DNA of 10,463 nt from Duncaniella sp. (GTDB lineage: Bacteria > Bacteroidota > Bacteroidia > Bacteroidales > Muribaculaceae). The notes under the pieces were generated by a model. That model did no database searches. It was given only the letters and a program-made list of their open reading frames with translations, and was not told the DNA's origin. Positions 1-7,069 of the stretch are shown here, piece after piece. How positions within the stretch are numbered: position 1 is the first letter of the stretch; each line of letters begins with the position of its first letter. A program made the translations under genes and the position numbers. Where the stretch lies: contig JAFLRW010000057.1 of NCBI GenBank assembly GCA_022511285.1, positions 1-10,463 on the forward strand. Direction: 5' to 3'.

Positions 1-1
1 C

Positions 2-247
2 GTTGGTATACCCATCAACGACAACAAGGATATGGACCACCTCAAGGAGTGCCAGATCTGGATGCGTGCCATCTACAACTCCGGAAACGAAAACCTTCAG
101 AAAGCTATGAAAAAAGGCGAAGGTATCGCTGTCAAGGCTGACAAGGACACCCCTTATACTATTGTCCATGACGTCCTCGACAATCTCCAGACTTTGAAGA
201 TGAACCGCTTCAGCATCATGACGGCTTTAAAAACTGAGCAAGAATAA
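2..247 (+). CDS. exbD: ExbD-family biopolymer transport protein, C-terminal part (5' end outside window)
   Basis: This is the tail of an ExbD/TolR-type protein, the proton-channel partner of ExbB that powers TonB from the inner membrane. The reading frame is open from base 2 and gives 81 residues to the TAA stop, so the start and membrane segment lie to the left. The last part reads VKADKDTPYTIVHDVLDNL followed by NRFSIMTALKTEQE. This is the ExbD C-terminal periplasmic pattern: a 'KADkdtpy' strand-turn, a helix, and a final strand near 'sl.T'. An internal ATG at position 32 is not a credible start because homologous sequence continues upstream of it. The next ExbD begins 5 bases after this stop, and tonB follows, so all three are almost certainly one operon, with exbB expected to the left. 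Two adjacent ExbD paralogs are normal in Bacteroidota. Confidence 0.88.
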   Translation, partial: VGIPINDNKDMDHLKECQIWMRAIYNSGNENLQKAMKKGEGIAVKADKDTPYTIVHDVLDNLQTLKMNRFSIMTALKTEQE

Positions 248-252
248 TCACT

Positions 253-1002
253 ATGGCACAGATAGAACAATCAGACAAGGGCGGAAAAAAGAAAAAAGGA
301 GCCCAGAAAAAGATGTCTATCCACGTGGACTTCACTCCCATGGTGGACATGAACATGCTTCTGATTACATTCTTCATGCTTTGTACCACAATGATTAAGT
401 CTCAGACTCTGACTATCTCCCTTCCCTCCAACGAGAAGGTAGAGCAGAATCAGATGAACAAAGCTAAGGAATCTGAAGCAATCACACTCATCCTGACCAC
501 TGACCGCAATGCCAACGGCGACGTCAAGAAGGACGAAAACGGACGCCCGATGAACACCGTTTACTACTTTGAAGGTATGCCCGAAGTTGCTGATGAGAAC
601 GGCGACGGCCTCATCGACAACAATAAACTCAAGGCTGAACACTTCGTGGGTAACGACGGTAAGATTCAGCAGGGTATCCGCAAAATCCTCCACGACCGCA
701 ACAAGCAGGTGCTCGAGAAAATCGATAAGGAAAAAGCGCGCTGGCGTGCCAAGGAGTTCTCGCCCAACAAGGACATCAACGACTCCATCTACCAGGCTCG
801 CGCTCGTGAAATCCGCAACGACTCGACTCTCACTCGTCCCGTTGTCATTATCAAGGCTGCCCCCGAAGCTTCTTGGGAAAGCTTGATTAGCGCTCTCGAC
901 GAAATGCAGATCAACCAGATTTCGCGTTATCAGATTGACAATATCAATCAGGTCGACTCAGCTCTGATTATTGACTACCTCAGGAAGAATCCTAAAAAGT
1001 AA
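253..1002 (+). CDS. exbD: ExbD-family biopolymer transport protein, long form with EF-hand-like insert
   Basis: Second ExbD paralog, 249 residues, in the inner membrane with its C-terminus in the periplasm. Residues 1-20 are a lysine-rich cytoplasmic tail. Residues 26-48 hold the family signature VDFTPMVDMNMLLITFFML, whose D32 corresponds to the conserved membrane aspartate that carries protons. The periplasmic domain runs to the end and finishes with the ExbD-like VVIIKAAPEASWESLISALDEM (residues 197-218) and a final strand. The protein is much longer than the roughly 140 residues of enterobacterial ExbD. The extra length includes a stretch at residues 84-125 with two segments matching EF-hand calcium loops (84-95 and 114-125), and a charged helix at about 145-190. 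The start at 253 is 5 bases after the previous stop and sits in ACTATGGCA, the same context as tonB. Codons favour C-ending forms (AAC, ATC, CTC), as expected for strong expression. Membership in the ExbD family is secure. The role of the insert is unknown. Confidence 0.92.
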   Translation: MAQIEQSDKGGKKKKGAQKKMSIHVDFTPMVDMNMLLITFFMLCTTMIKSQTLTISLPSNEKVEQNQMNKAKESEAITLILTTDRNANGDVKKDENGRPMNTVYYFEGMPEVADENGDGLIDNNKLKAEHFVGNDGKIQQGIRKILHDRNKQVLEKIDKEKARWRAKEFSPNKDINDSIYQARAREIRNDSTLTRPVVIIKAAPEASWESLISALDEMQINQISRYQIDNINQVDSALIIDYLRKNPKK

Positions 1003-1048
1003 TCTGATGATAAAGATTTGTATATTAACCCTGAAAATCTAAATGACT

Positions 1049-1903
1049 ATGGCAAAAGATGTAGATCTTTCATCATCAGAATGGATTGAACTAATATTCG
1101 AAGGCAAGAATAAAGAATACGGTGCTTACGAGTTGCGCAAACAGAGCGCAAAACGCCACAACAAGGCTATGCTCGTGATTATCATCGTGCTTGTCGTCGT
1201 TGCTCTCCTCGGTCTCCTCGCCAATACCGTCCTCACAGCCTCTGAGGCTCGCCCCGAGGACCAAATTGAGCAGACTATCATCGACTACTCGGCCGACGAG
1301 CAGGAAGAAGAACAGGAGGAGGAAGAGATGCAGCGTGTTGAAGAACAGCAGCCCGAGGCTCTCCCCGAAGAAATCCTCAACACTGTGAAAGCAACCGAGC
1401 TCCAGATTACCCGCGACGAGGAAGTCGTTGAGGAAATCAAGAGCCAGGACGAACTCAAGGAAACCGATACAGCCGTGGGTACCACTGACTTTGATAAGGG
1501 TACTGACGACCTCAACGTGGTCCGCGAGCACAAAGAAGAGGTTATCGTCGAGGAAAAGAAGCCGGAGCCTGTTGATGACAATAAGGTGTTCCAGACAGTG
1601 GAGCAGATGCCACAGTTCCCCGGTGGCGATGCCGCCCTCCTCAAATATGTGGCTGACAATCTCCGCTATCCTCCGATGGCTGCCGAGAACAACATCCAAG
1701 GTCGTGTCGTGGTGCAATTCGTTGTCACCAAGACCGGTTCAGTGGGTGAAGTTAAGGTGGTTCGCGGCAAGGACCCCGACCTCGACAAAGAGGCTGTTCG
1801 TGTTGTGAAATCACTTCCCAAATTTGTCCCCGGCAAAATGAATGGCCACGCTGTAAACGTGTGGTACACTCTCCCCATCACCTTCAAACTCCAAGGTATC
1901 TGA
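1049..1903 (+). CDS. tonB: TonB energy transducer protein
   Basis: TonB links the proton-driven ExbB/ExbD motor to outer-membrane TonB-dependent transporters. The protein has 284 residues from the chosen start. Residues 1-40 are cytoplasmic and contain KNKEYGAYELRK, a motif common in Bacteroidota TonB proteins. One membrane helix follows at about 41-62. Residues 63-180 form a linker that is very rich in glutamate (DEQEEEQEEEEM at about 83-94) and poor in proline, unlike the Pro-Glu/Pro-Lys rod of E. coli TonB. The C-terminal TonB domain is at about 185-283, with PQFPGGDAALLKYV, LRYPPMAAENNIQGRVVVQFVV and a final WYTLPITFKL. An in-frame ATG lies two codons upstream at 1043. I prefer 1049 because its ACTATGGCA context repeats that of the preceding exbD and because it gives MAKDVDL. 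A 46-base gap separates it from exbD with no recognisable promoter. The strong terminator at 1931 ends the unit. Confidence 0.93.
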   Translation: MAKDVDLSSSEWIELIFEGKNKEYGAYELRKQSAKRHNKAMLVIIIVLVVVALLGLLANTVLTASEARPEDQIEQTIIDYSADEQEEEQEEEEMQRVEEQQPEALPEEILNTVKATELQITRDEEVVEEIKSQDELKETDTAVGTTDFDKGTDDLNVVREHKEEVIVEEKKPEPVDDNKVFQTVEQMPQFPGGDAALLKYVADNLRYPPMAAENNIQGRVVVQFVVTKTGSVGEVKVVRGKDPDLDKEAVRVVKSLPKFVPGKMNGHAVNVWYTLPITFKLQGI

Positions 1904-1930
1904 TAACTCAGACAAACTTCTGATATGAAA

Positions 1931-1970
1931 TCACCCCCGCTCCGATTATGGATGCGGGGGTGACTGTTTT
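1931..1970 (+). terminator. Intrinsic terminator after tonB, possibly bidirectional
   Basis: TCACCCCCGC (1931-1940) pairs perfectly with GCGGGGGTGA (1954-1963). The stem extends inward by TCC/GGA with a single bulged T at 1953, leaving a six-base loop GATTAT. CTGTTTTG follows on the plus strand, giving a modest T-tract. It lies between the stop of tonB (1903) and the stop of the convergent GH13 gene (1991). On the minus strand the same stem is followed by ATTTCAT, a poorer T-run, so it may stop the GH13 unit as well. Termination in the plus direction is well supported by structure. The reverse direction is inference. Confidence 0.82.
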
Positions 1971-1990
1971 GTAGTGTTGTGTGTGAAGCC

Positions 1991-3700
1991 TTACTCTTCA
2001 GCCTGCTCTATGTCAGCGTGGCTGAATTTCCATATCACGGCCTCATAGGGGGGAATCATTGCCGTAAAGGGTTTGGTAGAGGAAACGGTCTTACAATCTG
2101 TATCGCCTCCGAGCAGCTCCCGCGCCATCACTTTTCCCTCAGGAATGTTGAGCATCTCAAGGGCGTGGCGAGGGATGTTGATGGCAAGGTCGCAAGTGGA
2201 GTCGGCAAAGTTGACCGCAATGACGAGGGTCTCGCCGAAGCCCGAGCGCATAAACACATACTGGCGGTGGGGATTGAGCGAGGGATTCTGATAGTTGACA
2301 TACATCAGATCGTAGAAGCGCCCCTCGCAGATGGTCTTCTCCTTATTACACAGGCTCAGAATGGTGGCATACTTTGCTCTGAGCCACCGTTCGCGCGGAG
2401 TGAGCTGCGAGTTGTCGGGGTTGCCGTCGTTATACCATCGGCGCAAGGTGGCCACACTCCAATAGTCAAAAATACTGGTGCGCCCGTCATAGCCGCTAAA
2501 ACCCTCGGAGTCTGTGGCCTGTTCGCCTAACTCCTGACCGGCATAGATCATCATCGGCCCGGTGGAGAGCATAGCACTCACCACGAGTGAGGGGACCACC
2601 TTGCCGGGGTCGCCGGCATAGAATTTCGAACCGAAACGCTGCTCGTCGTGATTCTCAAGGAAGTTAAGCATATTGCTTTGTATCCCCTCCACGGTCTGCC
2701 AGCAGCTTGTAATGGTGGCTGCGGAATGGTTGGCGGTCTGGATGGCGCGGAGTGAATCGTAGAGGTTTACTTTGTCGTAGAGGAAGTCAAATCCACCGGT
2801 GAAAATGAAGTCACGGTAGAGACCTACGTCATAAATCTCGGCTATGAATTTGATGTGGGGATAGCGGTCCTTGACATTGGCAATAGCCCACTGCCAGAAC
2901 TCGATTGGCACCATATGGGCCATGTCGCAGCGGAAGGCATCGACACCCTTTGAAGCCCAGAAGCGCAGTATGTTGAGCATCTTGAACCAGGTGTCGGGGA
3001 TTGGGTTGAAGTGGCCCGAGCCGTCGTGGGGATCGCGTCCGTAATTAAGTTTTACGGTCTCATACCAGTTTCCTGACGTGGGAAAGGCTGTGAAGCAGTC
3101 GTCGCCCGTGGCTTTGGCCGGAAATTCAACATAGGCTTTCTTCCCCACGCCGAGGTCGATAGAAGGAGCAAAGAGTTGGCGGGTGATGTAATAATAATTA
3201 TTTGAGGGGGAGAAAAACATATTGGAGTCATCGGTGGCTCCGAAGTCTTCAATTCCGGTCGGCGCTGAGTCTGAGTGGTAGCGGCGGGCAGTGTGATTAG
3301 GCACAAAGTCAATAATCATTTTCATTCCGGCATCGTGAGTGCGGTCCACGAGTGCTTCGAATTCTGCCATACGGTCGGGGACACTGACGGCCAGGTCGGG
3401 GTCAACATCGTAATAATCTTTGATTGCGTATGGGGAGCCTGCCTGACCTTTCACAACATAGGGGTTGTCGGCCGGCTTTATGCCTCGGTCGGTATAGTCG
3501 GTTTTGGTGGCGTGCTCGATAATGCCGGTGTACCATATATGGGTGATGCCGAGCTCTTTGATGGCCGCGAGCACACGGGGTGTGATGTCGTTCATCTTTC
3601 CCACTCCGTTCTGTTCAATAGTCCCGTTAGGCACACAGGCCTCGCAGGTGTTGGTGAAGAGACGGGGAAGCAACTGATAGATGATTGGTTTTGAATCCAT
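1991..3700 (-). CDS. Cytoplasmic GH13 alpha-amylase-family glycoside hydrolase
   Basis: A 569-residue enzyme of glycoside hydrolase family 13, which acts on alpha-glucosidic links in starch, glycogen or maltodextrins. The start MDSKPIIYQLLPRLF is the first barrel strand, so there is no signal peptide and the protein should stay in the cytoplasm. All four family motifs are visible. Region I is DFVPNH at 131-136. Region II is GVDAFRCD at 252-259 with nucleophile D259. Region III is FIAEIYD at 285-291 with acid/base E288. Region IV is FLENHD at 347-352 with D352. A C-terminal beta domain covers about 455-560 (YVFMRSGFGETLVIAVNF). It starts 36 bases after the patatin stop with no promoter box between, so the two are probably co-transcribed. 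Exact substrate and subfamily cannot be read from sequence; an intracellular maltodextrin or glycogen hydrolase is the likeliest role. It ends facing tonB across the shared terminator. Confidence 0.9.
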   Translation of the reverse strand: MDSKPIIYQLLPRLFTNTCEACVPNGTIEQNGVGKMNDITPRVLAAIKELGITHIWYTGIIEHATKTDYTDRGIKPADNPYVVKGQAGSPYAIKDYYDVDPDLAVSVPDRMAEFEALVDRTHDAGMKMIIDFVPNHTARRYHSDSAPTGIEDFGATDDSNMFFSPSNNYYYITRQLFAPSIDLGVGKKAYVEFPAKATGDDCFTAFPTSGNWYETVKLNYGRDPHDGSGHFNPIPDTWFKMLNILRFWASKGVDAFRCDMAHMVPIEFWQWAIANVKDRYPHIKFIAEIYDVGLYRDFIFTGGFDFLYDKVNLYDSLRAIQTANHSAATITSCWQTVEGIQSNMLNFLENHDEQRFGSKFYAGDPGKVVPSLVVSAMLSTGPMMIYAGQELGEQATDSEGFSGYDGRTSIFDYWSVATLRRWYNDGNPDNSQLTPRERWLRAKYATILSLCNKEKTICEGRFYDLMYVNYQNPSLNPHRQYVFMRSGFGETLVIAVNFADSTCDLAINIPRHALEMLNIPEGKVMARELLGGDTDCKTVSSTKPFTAMIPPYEAVIWKFSHADIEQAEE

Positions 3701-3736
3701 ACTTTGATTGGATGTGTGAGTGATGGAATTAAAAGG

Positions 3737-4528
3737 TCACTTTTTCTGTCGGGGGGTGAATCCCGCATTCAGGAGAGCTCGGATTGTTTCGTCGTAGCCT
3801 ACTTGATAGACTCTCTGTATGTGACTGAGATTGAATACTTTATAGTCGGCTATGTCGTTGATGCTGATGGCAAGGTCGCACAGCTCCATCTGCGGCACGG
3901 AGTTGAGTTTCACAAGCATATCGTAGGTGTGGCGGGCTATGTCTATGATGGTATGTGCCGGCCCGTGCTCAGGCATAGGGGAGCAGTTGATGCCTATGAG
4001 ATATTTGCAGGAGTCTCTGAGCGCCCAAGCGGGGAGATTGGCAGTAACACCGCCGTCAACATAGGTCACCCCATTGATTTTAATCGGCTTGAACACTATC
4101 GGAATGCTGCAGGACGCGGCCACACAGTCAGCTATATCCCCCTCGCTGAAGGCCACCTTGCTGCTGTCGTTGAGATTGGTGGCGCAGATTTTCACCGGGA
4201 GTGGGAGCTGGGAGATGTCGCGATAGGGGATAGCGGCCCTAAGCATACGGCGGAATCCGTCCATAGAGAAGAATCCGTCGCGAGGCACACCAAGTTCGGC
4301 AAAGTCTGAAAATTTGGCATTTGCAAACAGATTGAGAATCTCCATAGGCCGCATCCCTGAGGCATACATTGCGGTGACCACCGAGCCGGCGCTGACGCCG
4401 GCCATAATATCGGGCTTAATGCCCATCTCTTCAAGCGCTTGCAGTGCGCCGCAGTGGGCAAATCCGCGCGCACCGCCCCCGCTGAGGACAATGCCGAGTC
4501 TATATGGTTTGGACAAAAATCCGAGCAT
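3737..4528 (-). CDS. Patatin-like phospholipase (RssA-type, cytoplasmic)
   Basis: Patatin-family serine hydrolase with a Ser-Asp dyad, about 263 residues, the usual size of bacterial RssA-like proteins. Numbered from the GTG described below, the protein shows the oxyanion loop SGGGARG at 18-24, the nucleophile elbow GVSAG with S48, and the catalytic DGG with D160. All elements for lipid acyl-ester hydrolysis are present. There is no signal peptide or C-terminal barrel, so it should be cytoplasmic, unlike the secreted patatin-barrel proteins of Bacteroidota. The open frame can also begin at a GTG at 4534, two codons upstream. I chose the ATG at 4528 because the GTG overlaps a possible promoter -7 box and GTG starts are uncommon in this group. 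Its neighbours are GH2 upstream (87-93 bases away depending on the start) and GH13 36 bases downstream. The physiological substrate is unknown, and no functional link with the glycosidases is evident. Confidence 0.9.
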   Translation of the reverse strand: MLGFLSKPYRLGIVLSGGGARGFAHCGALQALEEMGIKPDIMAGVSAGSVVTAMYASGMRPMEILNLFANAKFSDFAELGVPRDGFFSMDGFRRMLRAAIPYRDISQLPLPVKICATNLNDSSKVAFSEGDIADCVAASCSIPIVFKPIKINGVTYVDGGVTANLPAWALRDSCKYLIGINCSPMPEHGPAHTIIDIARHTYDMLVKLNSVPQMELCDLAISINDIADYKVFNLSHIQRVYQVGYDETIRALLNAGFTPRQKK

Positions 4529-4533
4529 GGCCA

Positions 4534-4541
4534 CAAAGGTA
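4534..4541 (-). promoter_or_regulatory. Possible Bacteroides-type -7 box (TACCTTTG) at the patatin start
   Basis: On the minus strand TACCTTTG matches the Bacteroidota -7 consensus TAnnTTTG and ends 5 bases before the ATG of the patatin gene. No good -33 TTTG lies 19-21 bases upstream; only a weak TG is seen. If real, transcription would begin at or almost at the ATG, giving a leaderless message, and the patatin/GH13 pair could be expressed apart from GH53/GH2. A chance match is possible. Confidence 0.35.
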
Positions 4542-4621
4542 GTGATTTATTCCGACTTATCAGCCCTTTGAAGCACAATCAATTGAACATATGCAGTAAA
4601 AAGCTCGGTCCTATAATAGAG

Positions 4622-7051
4622 TTATCTGACTTCTATGATTGCCTTGGCCGGGCGTACTCCCTTGGCTGAAGCTGTAAATATCAGCAGCCCAGGCTCCTTG
4701 GCGCTTCGTGCGATGGCCGTGGCCGCGCCGCTGAAAAGGTCCATTTCCGGCTGCTGAAACGGGCGGAGCGATGTCGGATCTCCGTTGGCTGTGGCCTCGA
4801 ATGTCCCGGCTCCTTCCACTTTGAATCTGACGGTTCGAGAGTCGGTGGGCACAATGTTGCCCTCTCTGTCGGCCACTTGTATGGTGAAGTAGACCAGCTC
4901 ATCACCGTTGGCGGCAATCTTTGAGCGGCTGGGTGTCACAACAAGGTGATGCGGCTTGCCGGCCGTGCGCACTATGGCGGTGCTGACAGCTGTGCCGTTA
5001 TCGTCATATCCCACCACCTTTACTTCTCCAGGCTCGTAGATGGTCTCTTGCCACATCAGTCGAAAGCGGTTCTGAAGAGTGGAATCGTTCTTCTCCCGTA
5101 TCCCCTGCGAGCGCCCGTTTATGAAAAGTTCGGCTTTGGGTAGGGAGGTGTATACAAACACCGGAGTCACCAGTTCCTCGCGGCCAGGCCAGTTCCAGTG
5201 GGGGAGGATATGTAGGGTGGTGTCCTGTTTGTTCCATTGCGAGCGATAGAGGTAGAAGCGGTCTTTCGGAAGTGATGCAAGGTCAATGATGCCAAACACG
5301 GAGCTATGGCTTGGCCAGGCATCGGTGTCGTAAGGTGATGGCTCTCCCAAGTAGTCAAATCCGGTCCACACAAACTGCCCCATCACCCAAGGCAAGTCCT
5401 CGTCACGGGCTAAGTCTATGTCAGGAGTGTTGCTCCAGGCGCAAGTCTCGTTGTCGTATGAATTGCTTTGATGGTCGGGGTGCATCGCCACATTTCGCTC
5501 GCTGAACGTCACCGGAAAATGGTAGACACCGCGCGAACTGACCGTCGAGGCTGTCTCAGTGCCGAGAATCAGTTTTTGCGGCAATAGAGAGTAGGCTCGT
5601 TCGTAGTGTTGCGGTTTGTAATTGAATCCGGGAATATCAACGGTGGAAGCAAATCCGTTGTCGAGGACAGATTTAATCTGGTCCATTCCGTTGGTGCAGG
5701 GGCGTGTCGGGTCGAGGCAGTGGATGAGACTCTGGAGCATAACCAATTCGCCCACACCGTCAGGCCCCCATTGCGAAGGAACTTCGTTGCCGGTGCTCCA
5801 CATCACCACGGAGGGGGCATTGCGATAGTGTTTCACCATGTTGGTGACATCCTTTTCGGCCCAGTCGTTGAAATATGACCCGTAGCCGTTGGGCGATTTC
5901 GGGCGGAAGCCCCAATCGTCAAACGGTTCAATCATCAGCATAATGCCCATTTCATCGCAAAGCTCCACAAGCTCAGGTGCCGGCATATTGTGAGAGGTGC
6001 GGATGGCATTAACCCCCATATCCTTCAGTAGTTCCAGCTGATGACGGATGGCAGAGCGATTGACGGCGGCTCCAAGCGGTCCAAGGTCGTGATGGTTGCA
6101 CACACCGCGGAATTTCGTGGGCTCATCGTTGAGATAGAACCCTTTTTCGGGGATATATTCAATTTTGCGGATACCGAATCGGGTGTCGTAGCTGTCCACT
6201 TCGTGCCCGTCAATGCTTAAAGTGATGCGGGCTGTGTATAGGGCAGGGGAGTCGGGGCTCCAAAGTTGCGGGGTGTCGATAAGAAAGTTTTGTGCGAAAT
6301 TTTGGCCGTGGATATAGCAGACTGAACTGTTGGAGGCCACAACTTCTCCTTCAGGGTCAAGGATTAAGGTCTGCACTGTCACCGGCTCTTTCTTCTTTGC
6401 TCCGACGATTTCCATTTCCAGGTGCACCGAAGCATAGTCCTTTCCTACTCGCGGTGTGATAATGTGTGTGCCCCACACCGGAATATGAATGCGGTCGGTG
6501 TTGATGATGTGGACGTTTCGATATAGTCCTGCGCCGGGATACCATCTGGAGGCCTGCTCGAAATTCTCAAGAGAGACCTCAAGGAGATTCTCGCCCGGTC
6601 TCAGTTCGGAGCCAAGTTGGACGTAAAATGAATTGTATCCATAGGGCCAGAAAGCCACTTCTTTGCCGTTGACCCTTACGCGGGCATTGCTCATGGCTCC
6701 GTCGAAGAGTAATGTGACGGCTCTTCCGGCAGTGTCCGTCACCTCAAAGGTGGTGCGGTAGTTTCCTTTGCCTATGAATGGCAGACCGCCGGTGCGTCCC
6801 GTCTTTTCGGAGCGTTCCTTCTCTCCGTTTTGCTCCACGGCCACAGTCTGAATGTCATTGTTGCGATTAAAAGGCCCGTAGATAGCCCAGTCGTGAGGCA
6901 CTCGGACTGACTCCCATTCTGATTCGGGCGTCGGAACACCCTTGATAAATTGCCAGCCGTCGTTGAGGGTGGTGACAGTGCGCTGTGCCGATGCCTGCAC
7001 TGCCGCCGCAACGGCGAGAGCCGCTATGATATGTTGGAAATGTTTGTTCAT
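4622..7051 (-). CDS. Secreted GH2 beta-galactosidase
   Basis: An 809-residue family GH2 exo-glycosidase, most likely a beta-galactosidase releasing galactose from non-reducing ends. Residues 1-22 are a type I signal peptide (hydrophobic AALAVAAAVQ, cleavage after ASA before Q23), so it is probably periplasmic. The domains in order are: jelly-roll sugar-binding (about 28-185), immunoglobulin-like (about 190-295), catalytic barrel (about 298-605), a DUF4982-like module (about 620-690) and a C-terminal Ig-like domain (about 700-809). The acid/base is E423 in STGNE and the nucleophile is E499 in LGTET. FVWTGFDYLGEPSPY at 560-574 is typical of Bacteroidales beta-galactosidases of this architecture, and I see no N-x-K motif of glucuronidases. 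It starts 18 bases after the GH53 stop, so the two are surely one operon, with GH53 producing oligosaccharides for this enzyme. No terminator is visible after it. Family is certain; substrate is inferred from architecture and neighbour. Confidence 0.92.
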   Translation of the reverse strand: MNKHFQHIIAALAVAAAVQASAQRTVTTLNDGWQFIKGVPTPESEWESVRVPHDWAIYGPFNRNNDIQTVAVEQNGEKERSEKTGRTGGLPFIGKGNYRTTFEVTDTAGRAVTLLFDGAMSNARVRVNGKEVAFWPYGYNSFYVQLGSELRPGENLLEVSLENFEQASRWYPGAGLYRNVHIINTDRIHIPVWGTHIITPRVGKDYASVHLEMEIVGAKKKEPVTVQTLILDPEGEVVASNSSVCYIHGQNFAQNFLIDTPQLWSPDSPALYTARITLSIDGHEVDSYDTRFGIRKIEYIPEKGFYLNDEPTKFRGVCNHHDLGPLGAAVNRSAIRHQLELLKDMGVNAIRTSHNMPAPELVELCDEMGIMLMIEPFDDWGFRPKSPNGYGSYFNDWAEKDVTNMVKHYRNAPSVVMWSTGNEVPSQWGPDGVGELVMLQSLIHCLDPTRPCTNGMDQIKSVLDNGFASTVDIPGFNYKPQHYERAYSLLPQKLILGTETASTVSSRGVYHFPVTFSERNVAMHPDHQSNSYDNETCAWSNTPDIDLARDEDLPWVMGQFVWTGFDYLGEPSPYDTDAWPSHSSVFGIIDLASLPKDRFYLYRSQWNKQDTTLHILPHWNWPGREELVTPVFVYTSLPKAELFINGRSQGIREKNDSTLQNRFRLMWQETIYEPGEVKVVGYDDNGTAVSTAIVRTAGKPHHLVVTPSRSKIAANGDELVYFTIQVADREGNIVPTDSRTVRFKVEGAGTFEATANGDPTSLRPFQQPEMDLFSGAATAIARSAKEPGLLIFTASAKGVRPAKAIIEVR

Positions 7052-7069
7052 AACCGTATGATGAGGTGT

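Noticed and set aside
271..693. Minus-strand open frame of 140 codons opposite exbD
   Set aside because: It lies wholly inside a well-identified exbD on the other strand, has no recognisable protein features, and arises from the strong codon bias of that gene.
1011..1020. TAAAGATTTG before tonB as a promoter -7 box
   Set aside because: The spacing between TA and TTTG is four bases, not two, and no -33 element lies at the right distance. Operon read-through from exbD is the simpler explanation.
1091..1717. Minus-strand open frame of 208 codons opposite tonB
   Set aside because: A mirror of the tonB coding frame. Its apparent Leu/Phe-rich 'membrane' stretch is the complement of the Glu/Lys-rich linker codons.
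1979..2530. Plus-strand open frame of 183 codons in the GH13 region
   Set aside because: It overlaps the intact GH13 gene that has all four catalytic motifs, and it starts between the terminator and the GH13 stop without a promoter.
3275..4309. Plus-strand open frames (3275-3694 and 3704-4309) opposite GH13 and patatin
   Set aside because: Both are antisense to genes with complete family motifs, show no domain themselves, and would need to run against the operon.
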